From positions 88,865-152,864 of the forward strand of contig JANRJQ010000008.1 in the NCBI GenBank assembly GCA_033763895.1: 64,000 bases of DNA. Reading direction: 5' to 3'. Under the pieces are notes generated by a model, which ran no database searches, was not told the origin of the DNA, and worked only from the letters and a program-made list of their open reading frames with translations. Shown in pieces: positions 34,750 to 44,137 of this stretch. Each line of letters begins with the position of its first letter. Within the stretch, counting starts at the first letter, position 1. Source of the stretch: Chloroherpetonaceae bacterium (lineage in GTDB: Bacteria > Bacteroidota > Chlorobiia > Chlorobiales > Thermochlorobacteraceae). Both the position numbers and the translations under genes were made by a program.

Positions 34750-36756
34750 ATGAGTACTGAAAGTAAAATTCTAATTATCGATCAAGTTGGGCTTGATCGA
34801 AATATCTTCCGTTCAGGCCTATCGATTTATGCAGAGAAATTTCATTATCTCGCTCCAAACGAACTTTCAGATTTCCTTGCCCGCTCAAAACATACCGGTC
34901 AAAACGCCCGTGTTTTGCTTTTGGTTGATGCCCTAACCTTTCACCGTTCAAAACGAATTCTTCCGTTTCATCTTGAAAGACAGTTGGCAATTGTTGTTAT
35001 TGCTTCAAGAGAAGAGTTGGATGGCGATGCCTTCATTTCAAAGCTTTTGGGAACCAATGAAGTGGTTGATGTACTTGAAATGCCGGTCAGTGCCAATGAA
35101 ATCTCTCTTATGCTTCGGCGCACGGAAGTTTATTTTGAAGAAAAACATCAATTTGATGAATTGAGCCGGGAGTTTTCAGAGCAGCGCGATGAAATGAAAA
35201 AATTAAATGAAATCGGAATCGCGCTTTCGGTTGAGCAAGACATCACACGGCTTTTGGATATCATTCTGACCATTAGTATGGAACTGACGGGTGCCGATGG
35301 CGCAAGTCTTTATCTCGTTGAAGAGAAACAGGATACTCAGTTTGATAAAGCGAACTTTTTTTACAATAAACAGTTTCGATTCCGGCACGCCAAAAACTTC
35401 AGCCGCGAAGTTCCTTTTAAGGAAATGACAATGCCGATTACGCCCAACAGCATTGCCGGTTATGCCGCTTTATCTCATAATCCTATCAATTTACCCGATG
35501 TGTATTTCCTTTCCCCGGGGGTTCCATATTCGTTTGGTGGGCGAGGGTTTGATCAGGTTATCAACTATCGCACCAAATCAATGCTCGTTGTCCCAATGCT
35601 TAACCGAGAGCAAGAAACGATTGGGGTTATTCAACTCATGAACAAAAAATCGGTTGAAGGCGCAAAGCTTGGTGCACCCGATGAGGCCGATCACCTTTTC
35701 ATTCCTTTTTCCAAGAAAGATGAAAACTTAATTTATTCCCTTGCCTCTCAAGCCGCCGTGGCGTATGAAAATCGGCAGTTATATGACAGCATTCAAACGC
35801 TTTTCGAAGGATTTATTAAAGCCTCAGTGACGGCCATCGAATCGCGAGACCCCACGACCTCCGGTCACTCCGAGCGGGTTGCCCTTTTTACTGTTGGGCT
35901 TGCGGAAACTCTGAATAAAATTGAAACCGGAACATTCAAAGACCTGAAGTTTTCTGCCAAGGAAATTCGGGAAATTAAATATGCCTCACTTTTGCATGAC
36001 TTTGGCAAAATCGGCGTTCGCGAAAATGTCTTGATAAAATCAAAGAAACTTTACGAAACCGAAATCATTCAAATCAAAAATCGTTTTGAAATTCTTCGTC
36101 GCTCAATCGAAGGAAATATTACCAAAAAGAAACTCCAAATTCTCTTGGAAAAGGGGCGCGAAGAAGGCTACGCCGAACTTGCTGCATTGGATAAGCAATC
36201 GGCCGATGAACTGGCTCAGCTTGATAGTTACCTTGATTTTATTATCAAAACCAATGAACCCACAGTTCTAAAAAGTGAAGGCTTTGGGATGCTTCAACAA
36301 ATTCGTCAAAAAGAATATTCGTTTGAAGATTTCAGCCACCCCTGCCTTACCGATGAGGAAGTTCGCCGTCTTTCGATTCCCAAAGGAAGTTTGGATGATA
36401 GTGAACGGAAAGAAATTGAATCGCATGTGGTTTATACTTACCGCTTTCTTAAACAAATTCCTTGGACTAACGATTTGCGAAATGTCCCTGAAATAGCCTA
36501 CGGCCACCACGAAAAGCTCGATGGCACCGGTTACCCGCAGCGGCTTGCAGGACAAAGCATTTTAATTCAATCGCAAATGATGTCTATTGCCGATATCTAT
36601 GATGCACTCACCGCTCGCGACCGCCCGTATAAACCGGCAGTTCCTGTTGAACGCGCTCTCGATATTTTGCGAAAAGAATTTGTAGATCGTGGCCAAATTG
36701 ATCGTGGGCTTTTTGACGTATTTGTAGATGCAAAAGTCTATGTAGTTCCGGAGTAA
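34750..36756 (+). CDS. GAF and HD-GYP domain phosphodiesterase, second of a tandem pair
   Basis: A 668-residue paralogue of the preceding protein with the same domain order. It has a receiver-like start (KILIIDQVGLDRN, LLLVDALTFHRSKRILPFH), a GAF domain (NYRTKSMLVVPMLNREQETIGVIQLMNKK) and HD-GYP. The catalytic motifs are intact: LLHDFGKIGVRENV and YGHHEKLDGTGYPQR. The same long charged insert separates HD and GYP (KKKLQILLEKGREEGYAELAALD). The two genes are 12 bp apart and plainly arose by duplication. The partner motif sets are both complete, so both should be active c-di-GMP hydrolases, perhaps as a heterodimer; that is inference. Confidence 0.91.
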   Translation: MSTESKILIIDQVGLDRNIFRSGLSIYAEKFHYLAPNELSDFLARSKHTGQNARVLLLVDALTFHRSKRILPFHLERQLAIVVIASREELDGDAFISKLLGTNEVVDVLEMPVSANEISLMLRRTEVYFEEKHQFDELSREFSEQRDEMKKLNEIGIALSVEQDITRLLDIILTISMELTGADGASLYLVEEKQDTQFDKANFFYNKQFRFRHAKNFSREVPFKEMTMPITPNSIAGYAALSHNPINLPDVYFLSPGVPYSFGGRGFDQVINYRTKSMLVVPMLNREQETIGVIQLMNKKSVEGAKLGAPDEADHLFIPFSKKDENLIYSLASQAAVAYENRQLYDSIQTLFEGFIKASVTAIESRDPTTSGHSERVALFTVGLAETLNKIETGTFKDLKFSAKEIREIKYASLLHDFGKIGVRENVLIKSKKLYETEIIQIKNRFEILRRSIEGNITKKKLQILLEKGREEGYAELAALDKQSADELAQLDSYLDFIIKTNEPTVLKSEGFGMLQQIRQKEYSFEDFSHPCLTDEEVRRLSIPKGSLDDSERKEIESHVVYTYRFLKQIPWTNDLRNVPEIAYGHHEKLDGTGYPQRLAGQSILIQSQMMSIADIYDALTARDRPYKPAVPVERALDILRKEFVDRGQIDRGLFDVFVDAKVYVVPE

Positions 36757-36779
36757 AACATTTTAGCCACCGAAGTTCT

Positions 36780-37547
36780 ATGTCCTCTCAGTCAAACCCG
36801 AAGCGATTTCGAATCAATTCTTCTCGGCATCTTTCTTCCAACTTTCTCTCCATTCTCTGCCCAAGGCTTTGTATTGTCTGCGAAAGAATCTTGCCAACTG
36901 ATGTCAACGCACTTTATAAAAATTACCTTTGTCAATATTGCTTTCAAGACCTTGATCGAATGGATTTGCCCGGTGAGTCACGAAAACGTGTATTCGATCG
37001 AGCGAAAAAGCATTTTGTGGGTTTGGTTCCGTTTGATGATGCCTTCGTAGGGTTTCAGTTTCATAAACAAGGCAAATTGCAACGCGTCATTCATGCATTT
37101 AAATATGAAGGTATTTCTGGCGTGGCAGAAGCGATGGGAGAAGTTTTAGCCGAGATGTTTATCAGGGAAAGGATGGAAGATGAGCAACCGGTTCCTTATG
37201 ACTCGGTTGTGGCCCTACCGCTTCATCGATTAAGACAAATCGAACGCGGATATAACCAAGCAGAGTCAATTGCAGTCGGCGTCGCGCGTCGGTTTGGCTT
37301 AGAAGTAAACGAGCTCCTTTACCGAACCCGTTATACCGAAACGCAAACAGGCTTTGATGCTGCAGATCGGAAAAGAAATATGACTGACGTTTTTCGAATT
37401 CGCTCATCGCAATTGGCTCATAAGCGTGTCATTTTGGTGGACGATGTTCTAACAACCGGTTCGACGCTTGTATCTGCTGCGGAAACCCTCAAAAAAGGCG
37501 GCGTTGAAAAGGTGATGATAATGACTTTGGCTCTCGCGGCTGAATAA
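36780..37547 (+). CDS. comF: ComF-family phosphoribosyltransferase-like protein
   Basis: A 255-residue protein with an N-terminal zinc-finger-like segment (LCPRLCIVCERILP and YLCQYCFQDL, four paired Cys). The body has ComF blocks: ALPLHRLRQIERGYNQAESIA and TETQTGFDAADRKRNMTDVF. The type I phosphoribosyltransferase PRPP loop is VILVDDVLTTGSTLVSAA. ComF proteins are tied to DNA uptake or to handling of imported DNA. The gene follows the HD-GYP pair by 23 bp in the same direction and precedes zapE by 58 bp. No other competence gene is nearby. Confidence 0.9.
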   Translation: MSSQSNPKRFRINSSRHLSSNFLSILCPRLCIVCERILPTDVNALYKNYLCQYCFQDLDRMDLPGESRKRVFDRAKKHFVGLVPFDDAFVGFQFHKQGKLQRVIHAFKYEGISGVAEAMGEVLAEMFIRERMEDEQPVPYDSVVALPLHRLRQIERGYNQAESIAVGVARRFGLEVNELLYRTRYTETQTGFDAADRKRNMTDVFRIRSSQLAHKRVILVDDVLTTGSTLVSAAETLKKGGVEKVMIMTLALAAE

Positions 37548-37605
37548 TCGTTCAATTTCTTTTTCAATCGGTGCGATCAATTAAATTTGCAGCTCATTTT
37601 TAAGT

Positions 37606-38733
37606 ATGTCAAAAGAGCTGAATTCATTTTCTGAGAAACGACAAGACTCGGTCATTGCTGAATGGGCGTTGCTTCAAGCCCCGCTGAATTATCAGTATTT
37701 GAAGCAGCATTTTATTCCACCACCGCATTTTGAAAAGGCCACGCTTGATGGTTACATCACAGATCCGAATTTCCTATCGCAAGCCGAGGCGGTTGCTTCA
37801 TTAAAAAAATTTTTGACTGAATTCAGAGAACACGCCAAAAGAAAACGCCAAAGTGAAAAGTATTTTGGATGGCTGAGTCGCAAGCCGTCCCCCGCTTCGC
37901 TTCAAGGGCTATATCTGGATGGGATTTTTGGGGTCGGGAAAACCCATCTTTTGGCCTCGCTTTTTCATGCGGCAGAGGGTAAAAAGGCTTATCTCTCATT
38001 TACAGAATTGGTTTACTTGGTTGGGCTTCAAGGACTTGAGGCTCTCGTAGAAGAATTCGCTCAATATGATTTAATCTGTATTGATGAATTCGAATTAGAC
38101 GACCCGGGAAATACCACAATGTCGCTCGGCTTTTTAGAGCGGGTTATTGCACGAGGAGGAATTTTTGCGGCAACTTCCAATACGCCTCCATATCGGCTGG
38201 GCGAGGGGCGATTCGACGCACGAAATTTTCAGCGAGAAATCAAAGAGATGGCTTCACGGTTTAAGGTAATTCCGATTGATGGACTGGATTTTCGGTTGCA
38301 TAAATTTCGCAAACAAGGGGTGGATCAAATGGAATATCGTTCTAATCCCTTAGAACTCGGTTCACGCTGGAATTGCGAAGATATCGAGTCTTGCTTCAAT
38401 TCCTTCAAACCCTTGAATTCTAAACACGCCATCATTTTAAGCTTAAGTGCGCTCTTAGACCATCTGCGCCGATTTCACCCGATGCACTGTATTCAATTGG
38501 CTGAAGCTCATGCTGGCATTTTCATTAAAGAAATGGACCAAATTTCACATCAATACGATGCGCTTCGTTTCGTTTATTTCATCGATAAATGCTACGATCA
38601 CGAGGTTTCAATTTTCACATCAGGCAATTTGCCCTTGCCTTCTTTATTTCCGGAAGAGTTCTATCAATCCGCCTACGCAAAAAAATATTTGCGCTGTGTT
38701 TCACGCCTTTCCGAAATTTGCAATTCATTCTAA
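37606..38733 (+). CDS. zapE: ZapE/AFG1-like cell division ATPase
   Basis: A 375-residue AFG1-family AAA ATPase. Walker A is GIFGVGKTH (residues 106-114) in the context GLYLDGIFGVGKTHLLASLF. Walker B is YDLICIDEFELDDPG, and AATSNTPPYRLGEGRF follows as sensor 1 region. ZapE in gammaproteobacteria binds FtsZ and affects constriction under stress, while mitochondrial AFG1 handles respiratory proteins. The cytoplasmic location and length fit. The downstream gap to htrA is about 236 bp without a gene. Confidence 0.9.
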   Translation: MSKELNSFSEKRQDSVIAEWALLQAPLNYQYLKQHFIPPPHFEKATLDGYITDPNFLSQAEAVASLKKFLTEFREHAKRKRQSEKYFGWLSRKPSPASLQGLYLDGIFGVGKTHLLASLFHAAEGKKAYLSFTELVYLVGLQGLEALVEEFAQYDLICIDEFELDDPGNTTMSLGFLERVIARGGIFAATSNTPPYRLGEGRFDARNFQREIKEMASRFKVIPIDGLDFRLHKFRKQGVDQMEYRSNPLELGSRWNCEDIESCFNSFKPLNSKHAIILSLSALLDHLRRFHPMHCIQLAEAHAGIFIKEMDQISHQYDALRFVYFIDKCYDHEVSIFTSGNLPLPSLFPEEFYQSAYAKKYLRCVSRLSEICNSF

Positions 38734-38969
38734 AGGATACTATCTCCTTAAATACCATATTTATTCCACATTTATTCGTTTTCGTAGGGCTTCTTCTGCC
38801 TCTCACCTCTCGCCAAAAGAAACCTTCAATCGGCAATTTGCGTAAAGCGGTTTGCAAAATGAATCACCGTTGGCGGAGGATTAATACCTTTAAATGCTTC
38901 GTCAATTTTTTTTCTTTTTGTACTTTTTATTCCAATTTGATATCAGTTTGAATTCACAAATTTCTTACG

Positions 38970-40202
38970 ATGAAATACTTCACAAAAGCGCATTCATATT
39001 TACTTTCTCTGAATCTTTTTTTCATTTTCTTTTTATTGGGTTGTGACTCCGGCTCTACACCCGATAGCACTCAACGCATGCAAGATTCCGGGTCGCTTTA
39101 TGCCCAAGTTCCCAATCAAAATGCATTGAATAGTTCCACTCAGCCTGCCAAGCCTGAAAGCAATGGCGATGCACAAATGAATATTCTTACTTCGCGAAAG
39201 AATGCAATCACAACAGCAGTTGCTTATGCAAGCCCTGCTGTCGTTGGGATTAATGTGACCGAAGTTCGCGAATATGTCGTTCGTGATCCGTTCAGTTTAT
39301 TTTTTAATGATCCGTTTTTCAGCCCTTATATGAACCGACCCAATCGAAAGTTCAAGCAGGAAGTGAAGAGTTTAGGATCGGGCTTTTTTATTACGAAAGA
39401 CGGCTATATCGTCACAAATTCGCATGTGGTCAATAATGCTTCAAAAGTCGTTGTAACCACAACGGAAGGCAAGCAACTACAGGCCACAATTGTCGGGATT
39501 GATGAAATCACCGATTTGGCGCTTCTTAAAGTAGATGGCGAGCATCCCTTTCTTACCTTTGCCAATTCTGATGAGGTGATGGTTGGTGAATGGGCGATTG
39601 CTATTGGAAATCCATTTGGGCTTTTTGATATTAATGATAAACCAACGGTAACCGTCGGCGTGGTTTCCTCTATTGGATTAAACTTTCCTGATGTTGATAA
39701 CCGTTCTTATCGTGGGATGATTCAGACCGATGCAGCAATTAACAGCGGGAATTCCGGCGGGCCGCTGATCAATGCAAATGGAGAGGTTATTGGTGTAAAT
39801 ACCTTTATTTATACCGGCGGTGGCTCAGGCAGTATTGGAATCGGATTTTCAATTCCGGCCAAGCGTGTACAACAAATCATTGGCGAACTTCGAGCGAAGG
39901 GAAAAATTGAGCGTTCATTCCGAACGGGAATTAGTGTTCAAATGATTGATGCCGGTCTCGCAAAACTGTTTGATCTTGAATCCAACTCGGCCGTTGTTGT
40001 TTCTAATGTAGAAAAGAAATCTCCCGGAGAGAAAGCGGGCGTTAAAGCCGGCGATGTGATACTTGAAGCCAACGGTGTTAAAATCAAAAGCGAACAAGAT
40101 GTTATTGCTGCCATTCGTGAGATGCGAGCAGGAGAAATCCTAAAATTGAAGATTTTACGCGAAAAGAAAATTTTAGATGTTTCGGTTCAACTTGAAAAGT
40201 AA
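38970..40202 (+). CDS. HtrA/DegP-like serine protease, lipoprotein
   Basis: A 410-residue trypsin-fold protease. The N-terminus is a lipoprotein signal (core LLSLNLFFIFFLLG, lipobox Cys25). The catalytic triad is visible: H152 in VTNSHVV, D182 in TDLALLKV, and S262 in SGNSGGPLIN. A single C-terminal PDZ domain follows (SAVVVSNVEKKSPGEKAGVKAGDVILEANG). It degrades or refolds damaged envelope proteins at a membrane surface. DegP proper has two PDZ domains; one PDZ makes this closer to DegS/DegQ-short forms. A small basic protein gene follows 5 bp later. Confidence 0.94.
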   Translation: MKYFTKAHSYLLSLNLFFIFFLLGCDSGSTPDSTQRMQDSGSLYAQVPNQNALNSSTQPAKPESNGDAQMNILTSRKNAITTAVAYASPAVVGINVTEVREYVVRDPFSLFFNDPFFSPYMNRPNRKFKQEVKSLGSGFFITKDGYIVTNSHVVNNASKVVVTTTEGKQLQATIVGIDEITDLALLKVDGEHPFLTFANSDEVMVGEWAIAIGNPFGLFDINDKPTVTVGVVSSIGLNFPDVDNRSYRGMIQTDAAINSGNSGGPLINANGEVIGVNTFIYTGGGSGSIGIGFSIPAKRVQQIIGELRAKGKIERSFRTGISVQMIDAGLAKLFDLESNSAVVVSNVEKKSPGEKAGVKAGDVILEANGVKIKSEQDVIAAIREMRAGEILKLKILREKKILDVSVQLEK

Positions 40203-40207
40203 GTGCT

Positions 40208-40423
40208 ATGCCAAAAGTTGTGCGTAAAAAAAGTGCAAGTAAAAGCAAAACGACCCGTGCAGAGTTTGATAAAAAACTCCAAAAGAAAATCATGCGCGAG
40301 GCGTTTATTGCTCAGGGCGGTTATGATGGGAGATACAAAACCAAAGTAGTAACCGATAAGCGCAAATCAACATCACGCACTCTTGTGAAGGCAACAATCA
40401 AAAAAATATTACCCGAAGCGTGA
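40208..40423 (+). CDS. Small highly basic protein
   Basis: A 71-residue protein with many Lys/Arg (PKVVRKKSASKSKTTRAEF, then KLQKKIMREAF and KATIKKILPEA). I do not recognise a family. It lies 5 bp after htrA and overlaps the methyltransferase gene by 4 bp (its TGA against a GTG start), so it is almost certainly expressed as part of that operon. Nucleic-acid or ribosome binding is suggested by charge alone. Confidence 0.7.
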   Translation: MPKVVRKKSASKSKTTRAEFDKKLQKKIMREAFIAQGGYDGRYKTKVVTDKRKSTSRTLVKATIKKILPEA

Positions 40424-41043
40424 GCGAAGCCGCAACAACTAATCACAACTGGGGAATTCGTGCAAAGAGTTATCATCTCCGAACGCGAATTCCCCCTTTT
40501 TCTTGGGTGTACGAAGCCGAAAAAAACGCACTTCAAAATCTTTTACTTCCCTTTAAGAATTTTCATTTTCAACGCGCTTTAGATCTTGGAACCGGAAGAG
40601 GTGATTCCCTTCCAATTCTTCTTTCACTTTCTCAAACAATTTCTGCCATTGATCTCTCGGATGAAATGCTTCGTTATGCAAAAGAAACCTACCAAGCTGA
40701 TCAACCCGAACGAATCTCATTTCATCATGCCGATGCAGCTTCCATTCCATTTGATGATTCTTACTTTGACTTAGTATTTTCAATCGGCTTAGCTGAGTAT
40801 TTTCAGAATCCAAAAATATTACTGAATGAAATTAGACGAGTTTCTAAGCCACAAGCCGTTGTGATACTTACACTTTCACCCGAAAATTTCGGGAATCGCT
40901 TACGAAAACTTTGGGGCACGCCAATTTATTTTCACTCTCATGTCAACTTTTCTGAATTCGCGATGACGCTCGGATTTAATATTTTAGACAGTTCGAAACT
41001 CTATTCTCAACACATATTTGCGCTGCAACTTGAAAAGAAATAG
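40420..41043 (+). CDS. Class I SAM-dependent methyltransferase
   Basis: A 207-residue protein with Rossmann-type methyltransferase motifs: motif I ALDLGTGRGDSLP (~52-64), motif II ISAIDLSDEMLRYAKE, and the later DLVFSIGLAEYFQNP and LLNEIRRVSKP. The fold is Methyltransf_11-like; such enzymes methylate small molecules, lipids or quinones. The start is GTG at 40420, overlapping the small basic gene by 4 bp. The substrate is not assignable. The C-terminus overlaps the start of the next gene's frame. Confidence 0.85.
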   Translation: MSEAATTNHNWGIRAKSYHLRTRIPPFSWVYEAEKNALQNLLLPFKNFHFQRALDLGTGRGDSLPILLSLSQTISAIDLSDEMLRYAKETYQADQPERISFHHADAASIPFDDSYFDLVFSIGLAEYFQNPKILLNEIRRVSKPQAVVILTLSPENFGNRLRKLWGTPIYFHSHVNFSEFAMTLGFNILDSSKLYSQHIFALQLEKK

Positions 41044-41797
41044 CCCGCGCAAAATCCCTTTGCTAAAACAGGGTTTTCAATATCAAATTTGGAACCACGC
41101 AGCCCTTTTTTGTTTACTTTTCCTTCTTCTTCCCATTACTTGCTTTTTTCTTTTGGCTCAAGTGCCCCTCCAGCCTCAACTGACTTTCGATGAAAAGAAA
41201 GCAGAGCCTTTGAGGGTAGTGCCTAATCATTTGGTTTCCCTATCGTTTCATCAGCCGATTGTTTCGGAAAATCGAAAAAATGTATTTCCCTCGCTTTTTG
41301 GAATTGAATATGGCTTTGGCGATAAATATGGGTTATGGATGATTTCTGCCCACATTGACTTGAATTCTGAATCGGCCAGTGTGATTGACTCAGGCTATAT
41401 AAAGCTTCTTCAAGCAGGAATCGCGGGGCGATATTACTTGATGAATGAAGCCACGGGTTTATTTACATTTTTTGACCTTACGCTCGGTGATATGGATTGG
41501 AAAGCGCCTTCGCCAAATCCACTTCTTCCACAAATTGAGAACTCTCTTCTCTTAATGCCAAGTCTTGGACTGGGGTATGGATTTCGATTGGTTACTGGAA
41601 CTAATGCCGTGCGAGCCCTTCGCAATCACTTTATGCTGAATGTTATTGTGGGAATCGGTACTGTTTATTCAATTGGGTCTTCAAAGAACACCGTCGGGAT
41701 TAAGGTTGAAGATGCCGTTTCCTTTGGCCCTTCTTCAAAACCATTTCTCGTGTATTTTCGACTTTCTGCAGGATTTAGTTTTACAGCATTTGATTAA
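41018..41797 (+). CDS. Outer membrane beta-barrel-like protein, first of a tandem pair
   Basis: A 259-residue exported protein. It begins with a long hydrophobic segment (NHAALFCLLFLLLPITCFFLLAQ), and the mature part shows alternating beta-strand pattern with aromatic termini, ending in YFRLSAGFSFTAFD. No ATG lies before the signal, so the start must be TTG, at 41018 or 41030; both overlap the methyltransferase gene slightly. Its closest relative is the next gene: both share FGP-S- near the C-terminus, [LI]RYYLMNEA.G-type and LGYG[FY]RL patterns. They are probably small porin-like or transport barrels of unknown cargo. Confidence 0.62.
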   Translation: MRCNLKRNSPRKIPLLKQGFQYQIWNHAALFCLLFLLLPITCFFLLAQVPLQPQLTFDEKKAEPLRVVPNHLVSLSFHQPIVSENRKNVFPSLFGIEYGFGDKYGLWMISAHIDLNSESASVIDSGYIKLLQAGIAGRYYLMNEATGLFTFFDLTLGDMDWKAPSPNPLLPQIENSLLLMPSLGLGYGFRLVTGTNAVRALRNHFMLNVIVGIGTVYSIGSSKNTVGIKVEDAVSFGPSSKPFLVYFRLSAGFSFTAFD

Positions 41798-41811
41798 CTC
41801 ATTCGCCATTC

Positions 41812-42483
41812 ATGAAAATCTCATTCAAATTTTTTGCAATTTTTATCTTACTTGCATTTTCATTTTTTGCCCCACGGTTTGCTTTCTCTCAAAAAAATTC
41901 AGACTCTCCAAAGCTTACAAGCGTGACTCGCTATACCATTGGGGTATCATTTATTCAACCAATTATTTCTGGAGATCAAAGTTCACAATTGCCCGCACTC
42001 TTTGGTGCAGACTTTACCTATCAGCCTGACGATGCTTTATTTGCCTTTGGTTTCCACGCGGAAATTACCTCGACATCAACTTCGGAGCGTGATACCAATG
42101 CGGTCTCTCAAATTTTATGTGGTATTCATACCCGATACTTTTTGAATAATGAAGCGCAAGGAATTTATGCTTTCGGAGATCTCGGTATCGGTCGGGTATC
42201 GTGGAATTCAGGGAGCTTTAATTCGATTGTTCAAACAAACACTTGGGCGTTTATGCCTCTTGGTGGTTTAGGGTATGCGTTACGACTTATCGGCGGAGCT
42301 TTACCAAACCGCGCCAGTTCACCACATTTAATTTTGACAGCACAGTTTGGCGTGGGATACGTGATTCCATTTTCAAATGGAGAAAGCTCGACGGGAATTC
42401 CAATGACGCGCTTTGTTGCTTTTGGGCCGTCGGATTCTCCGGTCATTTTCAATTTCAAGATTACTGCCGGATATTCATTTTGA
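41812..42483 (+). CDS. Outer membrane beta-barrel-like protein, second of a tandem pair
   Basis: A 223-residue exported protein with a signal peptide (MKISFKFFAIFILLAFSFFAPRFAFSQ). It has alternating strands and a C-terminal aromatic residue in KITAGYSF, fitting an outer-membrane barrel. It shares blocks with the preceding gene (VSFIQPI / LSFHQPI, TRYFLNNEAQGIYAFGDLGIG / YYLMNEATGLFTFFDLTLG, LGYALRL / LGYGFRL), so the two arose by duplication. It lies 14 bp after that gene. It is convergent with hflX. Function unknown. Confidence 0.7.
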   Translation: MKISFKFFAIFILLAFSFFAPRFAFSQKNSDSPKLTSVTRYTIGVSFIQPIISGDQSSQLPALFGADFTYQPDDALFAFGFHAEITSTSTSERDTNAVSQILCGIHTRYFLNNEAQGIYAFGDLGIGRVSWNSGSFNSIVQTNTWAFMPLGGLGYALRLIGGALPNRASSPHLILTAQFGVGYVIPFSNGESSTGIPMTRFVAFGPSDSPVIFNFKITAGYSF

Positions 42484-42520
42484 TAGCCTATGAAATTGAA
42501 ACGATTCACGGGTTAGCCGA

Positions 42521-43891
42521 TTATCCCTCTTGCTCTTCTTTAATCGCATACTTTTCAAGCAAGCCATCAATGTGCTTTAGAATTTTCTTTGGAATTCTGA
42601 ATGCGATGACCACGGTTTCGCCTTCGTAGGATTTAGAAAGGATTTCTCCAGTATCGTGCAAGTAACTGATAAATTTGTAATTCGAAATATGAATTCTTGC
42701 TGTTCGGGTTTTGAATTCTGTTTCCATTACTTCAGCGATTCGATCTTTCAACCCACTGAGATTTATTCCTCGCTCCCCTGAAACGAAAACACTATTTGGA
42801 TATCTGCTGCGAATGGTTGAGAAGTCAAAATCCGGCGGGAGCAAATCAAGTTTATTAAAGACATGAATAACCGTTTTATGGTCTGCCCCGATATCGGCTA
42901 AAGTGTGATCGACAATTTCCATTTGCTCGGTATAATTCGTGTGCGAGGTATCAACGATATGAAGAAGAATATCAGCATTTCTCACTTCACTTAGGGTTGA
43001 TTTAAAGCTTTCAACCAAGCCGTGGGGAAGCTTACGGATAAAGCCTACGGTATCTGAAATCAACGCGTGTTTATTGGGTTTCAGTACAAGCCTTCGTGTG
43101 GTGGTATCAAGCGTTGCAAAGAGTTTATCCTCTGCATGAACATTGGCTTTAGGGCAAATCATATTCATGAGAGTAGATTTACCGGCATTGGTATATCCCA
43201 CAAGGGCAATACGAATCATGTTTTCGCGCCATTCTGTGCGGGTTTCGTGCTGACGATCGATTTCGGCCAGTTTGCGCTTGAGGGTTGAAATTCGTTGCCA
43301 AACCAAGCGACGGTCTGTTTCAATTTGGGTTTCTCCCGGTCCCTTTGTTCCGATACCTCCTTTTTGTTTTGAAAGGTGAGTCCACTGCCCGGTGAGACGG
43401 GGAAGAAAATATTCAAGTTGTGCTAATTCTACTTGCAATTTTGCTTGTGCCGATTTAGCATGAATCGCAAAGATTTGAAGGATGAGTGCCGTGCGATCAA
43501 GAATTTTGCACATGAGCATTTTCTCAAGATTTCGGATTTGAACGGGCGAAAGGTCTTCATCAAATATGACCAAGTCCACATCTTCGCTCTTAACATAATC
43601 GGCTAATTCATGAACTTTCCCTTTCCCGATATAAAAAACGGGATCAAGTGCCGCTCTTTCTTGAATCAACTTTTGGAGCACGACAGCACCGGCTGTTGAA
43701 GCCAGTTGCTCTAATTCATTGAGGTAATCAGTAACTTGCCACTTGAGGACTTCAGGGGGACGACTTACGCCGACAAGGACGGCTTTTTCTCTAAAATTTG
43801 TAACCAACGAATGATTGAAAAAATTAAAACAAATGAAACTGGTTAAAGAAATTTCTTCGGAATTTCTTTCAAGGGAAACCTTCACATTCAA
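42521..43891 (-). CDS. hflX: Ribosome-associated GTPase HflX
   Basis: A 456-residue GTPase that splits stalled ribosomes and rescues 30S/50S subunits. The N-terminal HflX domain contains FYIGKGKVHELADYV and VIFDEDLSPVQIRNLEK, then GTKGPGETQIETDRR (~191-205). The G domain has G1 GYTNAGKST (232-240), DTVGFIRKLPHGLVESFKSTL (split G3) and NKLD for G4. The N-terminus is ~30 residues longer than usual, with a hydrophobic stretch (LTSFICFNFFNHS), so the true start may be further in. It is convergent with the OMP pair. Confidence 0.93.
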   Translation of the reverse strand: MNVKVSLERNSEEISLTSFICFNFFNHSLVTNFREKAVLVGVSRPPEVLKWQVTDYLNELEQLASTAGAVVLQKLIQERAALDPVFYIGKGKVHELADYVKSEDVDLVIFDEDLSPVQIRNLEKMLMCKILDRTALILQIFAIHAKSAQAKLQVELAQLEYFLPRLTGQWTHLSKQKGGIGTKGPGETQIETDRRLVWQRISTLKRKLAEIDRQHETRTEWRENMIRIALVGYTNAGKSTLMNMICPKANVHAEDKLFATLDTTTRRLVLKPNKHALISDTVGFIRKLPHGLVESFKSTLSEVRNADILLHIVDTSHTNYTEQMEIVDHTLADIGADHKTVIHVFNKLDLLPPDFDFSTIRSRYPNSVFVSGERGINLSGLKDRIAEVMETEFKTRTARIHISNYKFISYLHDTGEILSKSYEGETVVIAFRIPKKILKHIDGLLEKYAIKEEQEG

Positions 43892-44137
43892 AATATGGTT
43901 TATAAGTTGAACATTTGAAGTTTTTCATCCATAAGTTCAATTTATTTTTGTTAATCTGAATTTACAAATCGACTAATACGGTTTTTTTTAAGAATTTTTC
44001 CCTCATTCTTTTCCGCTGCATAGAATCGCTTTCCTGTATTTTAAGTAAATTTATAACTGGTTTGGGTTTGATTTTGCTGACTACAAATATGAAATACCCG
44101 TTGACACTGCCGCAATGATAAAACACTACGGATTTTT

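Noticed and set aside
44101..44127. TTGACA as a -35 box upstream of crtB
   Set aside because: No acceptable -10 box lies at 16-18 bp spacing, and such motifs arise often by chance in this AT-rich intergenic region.
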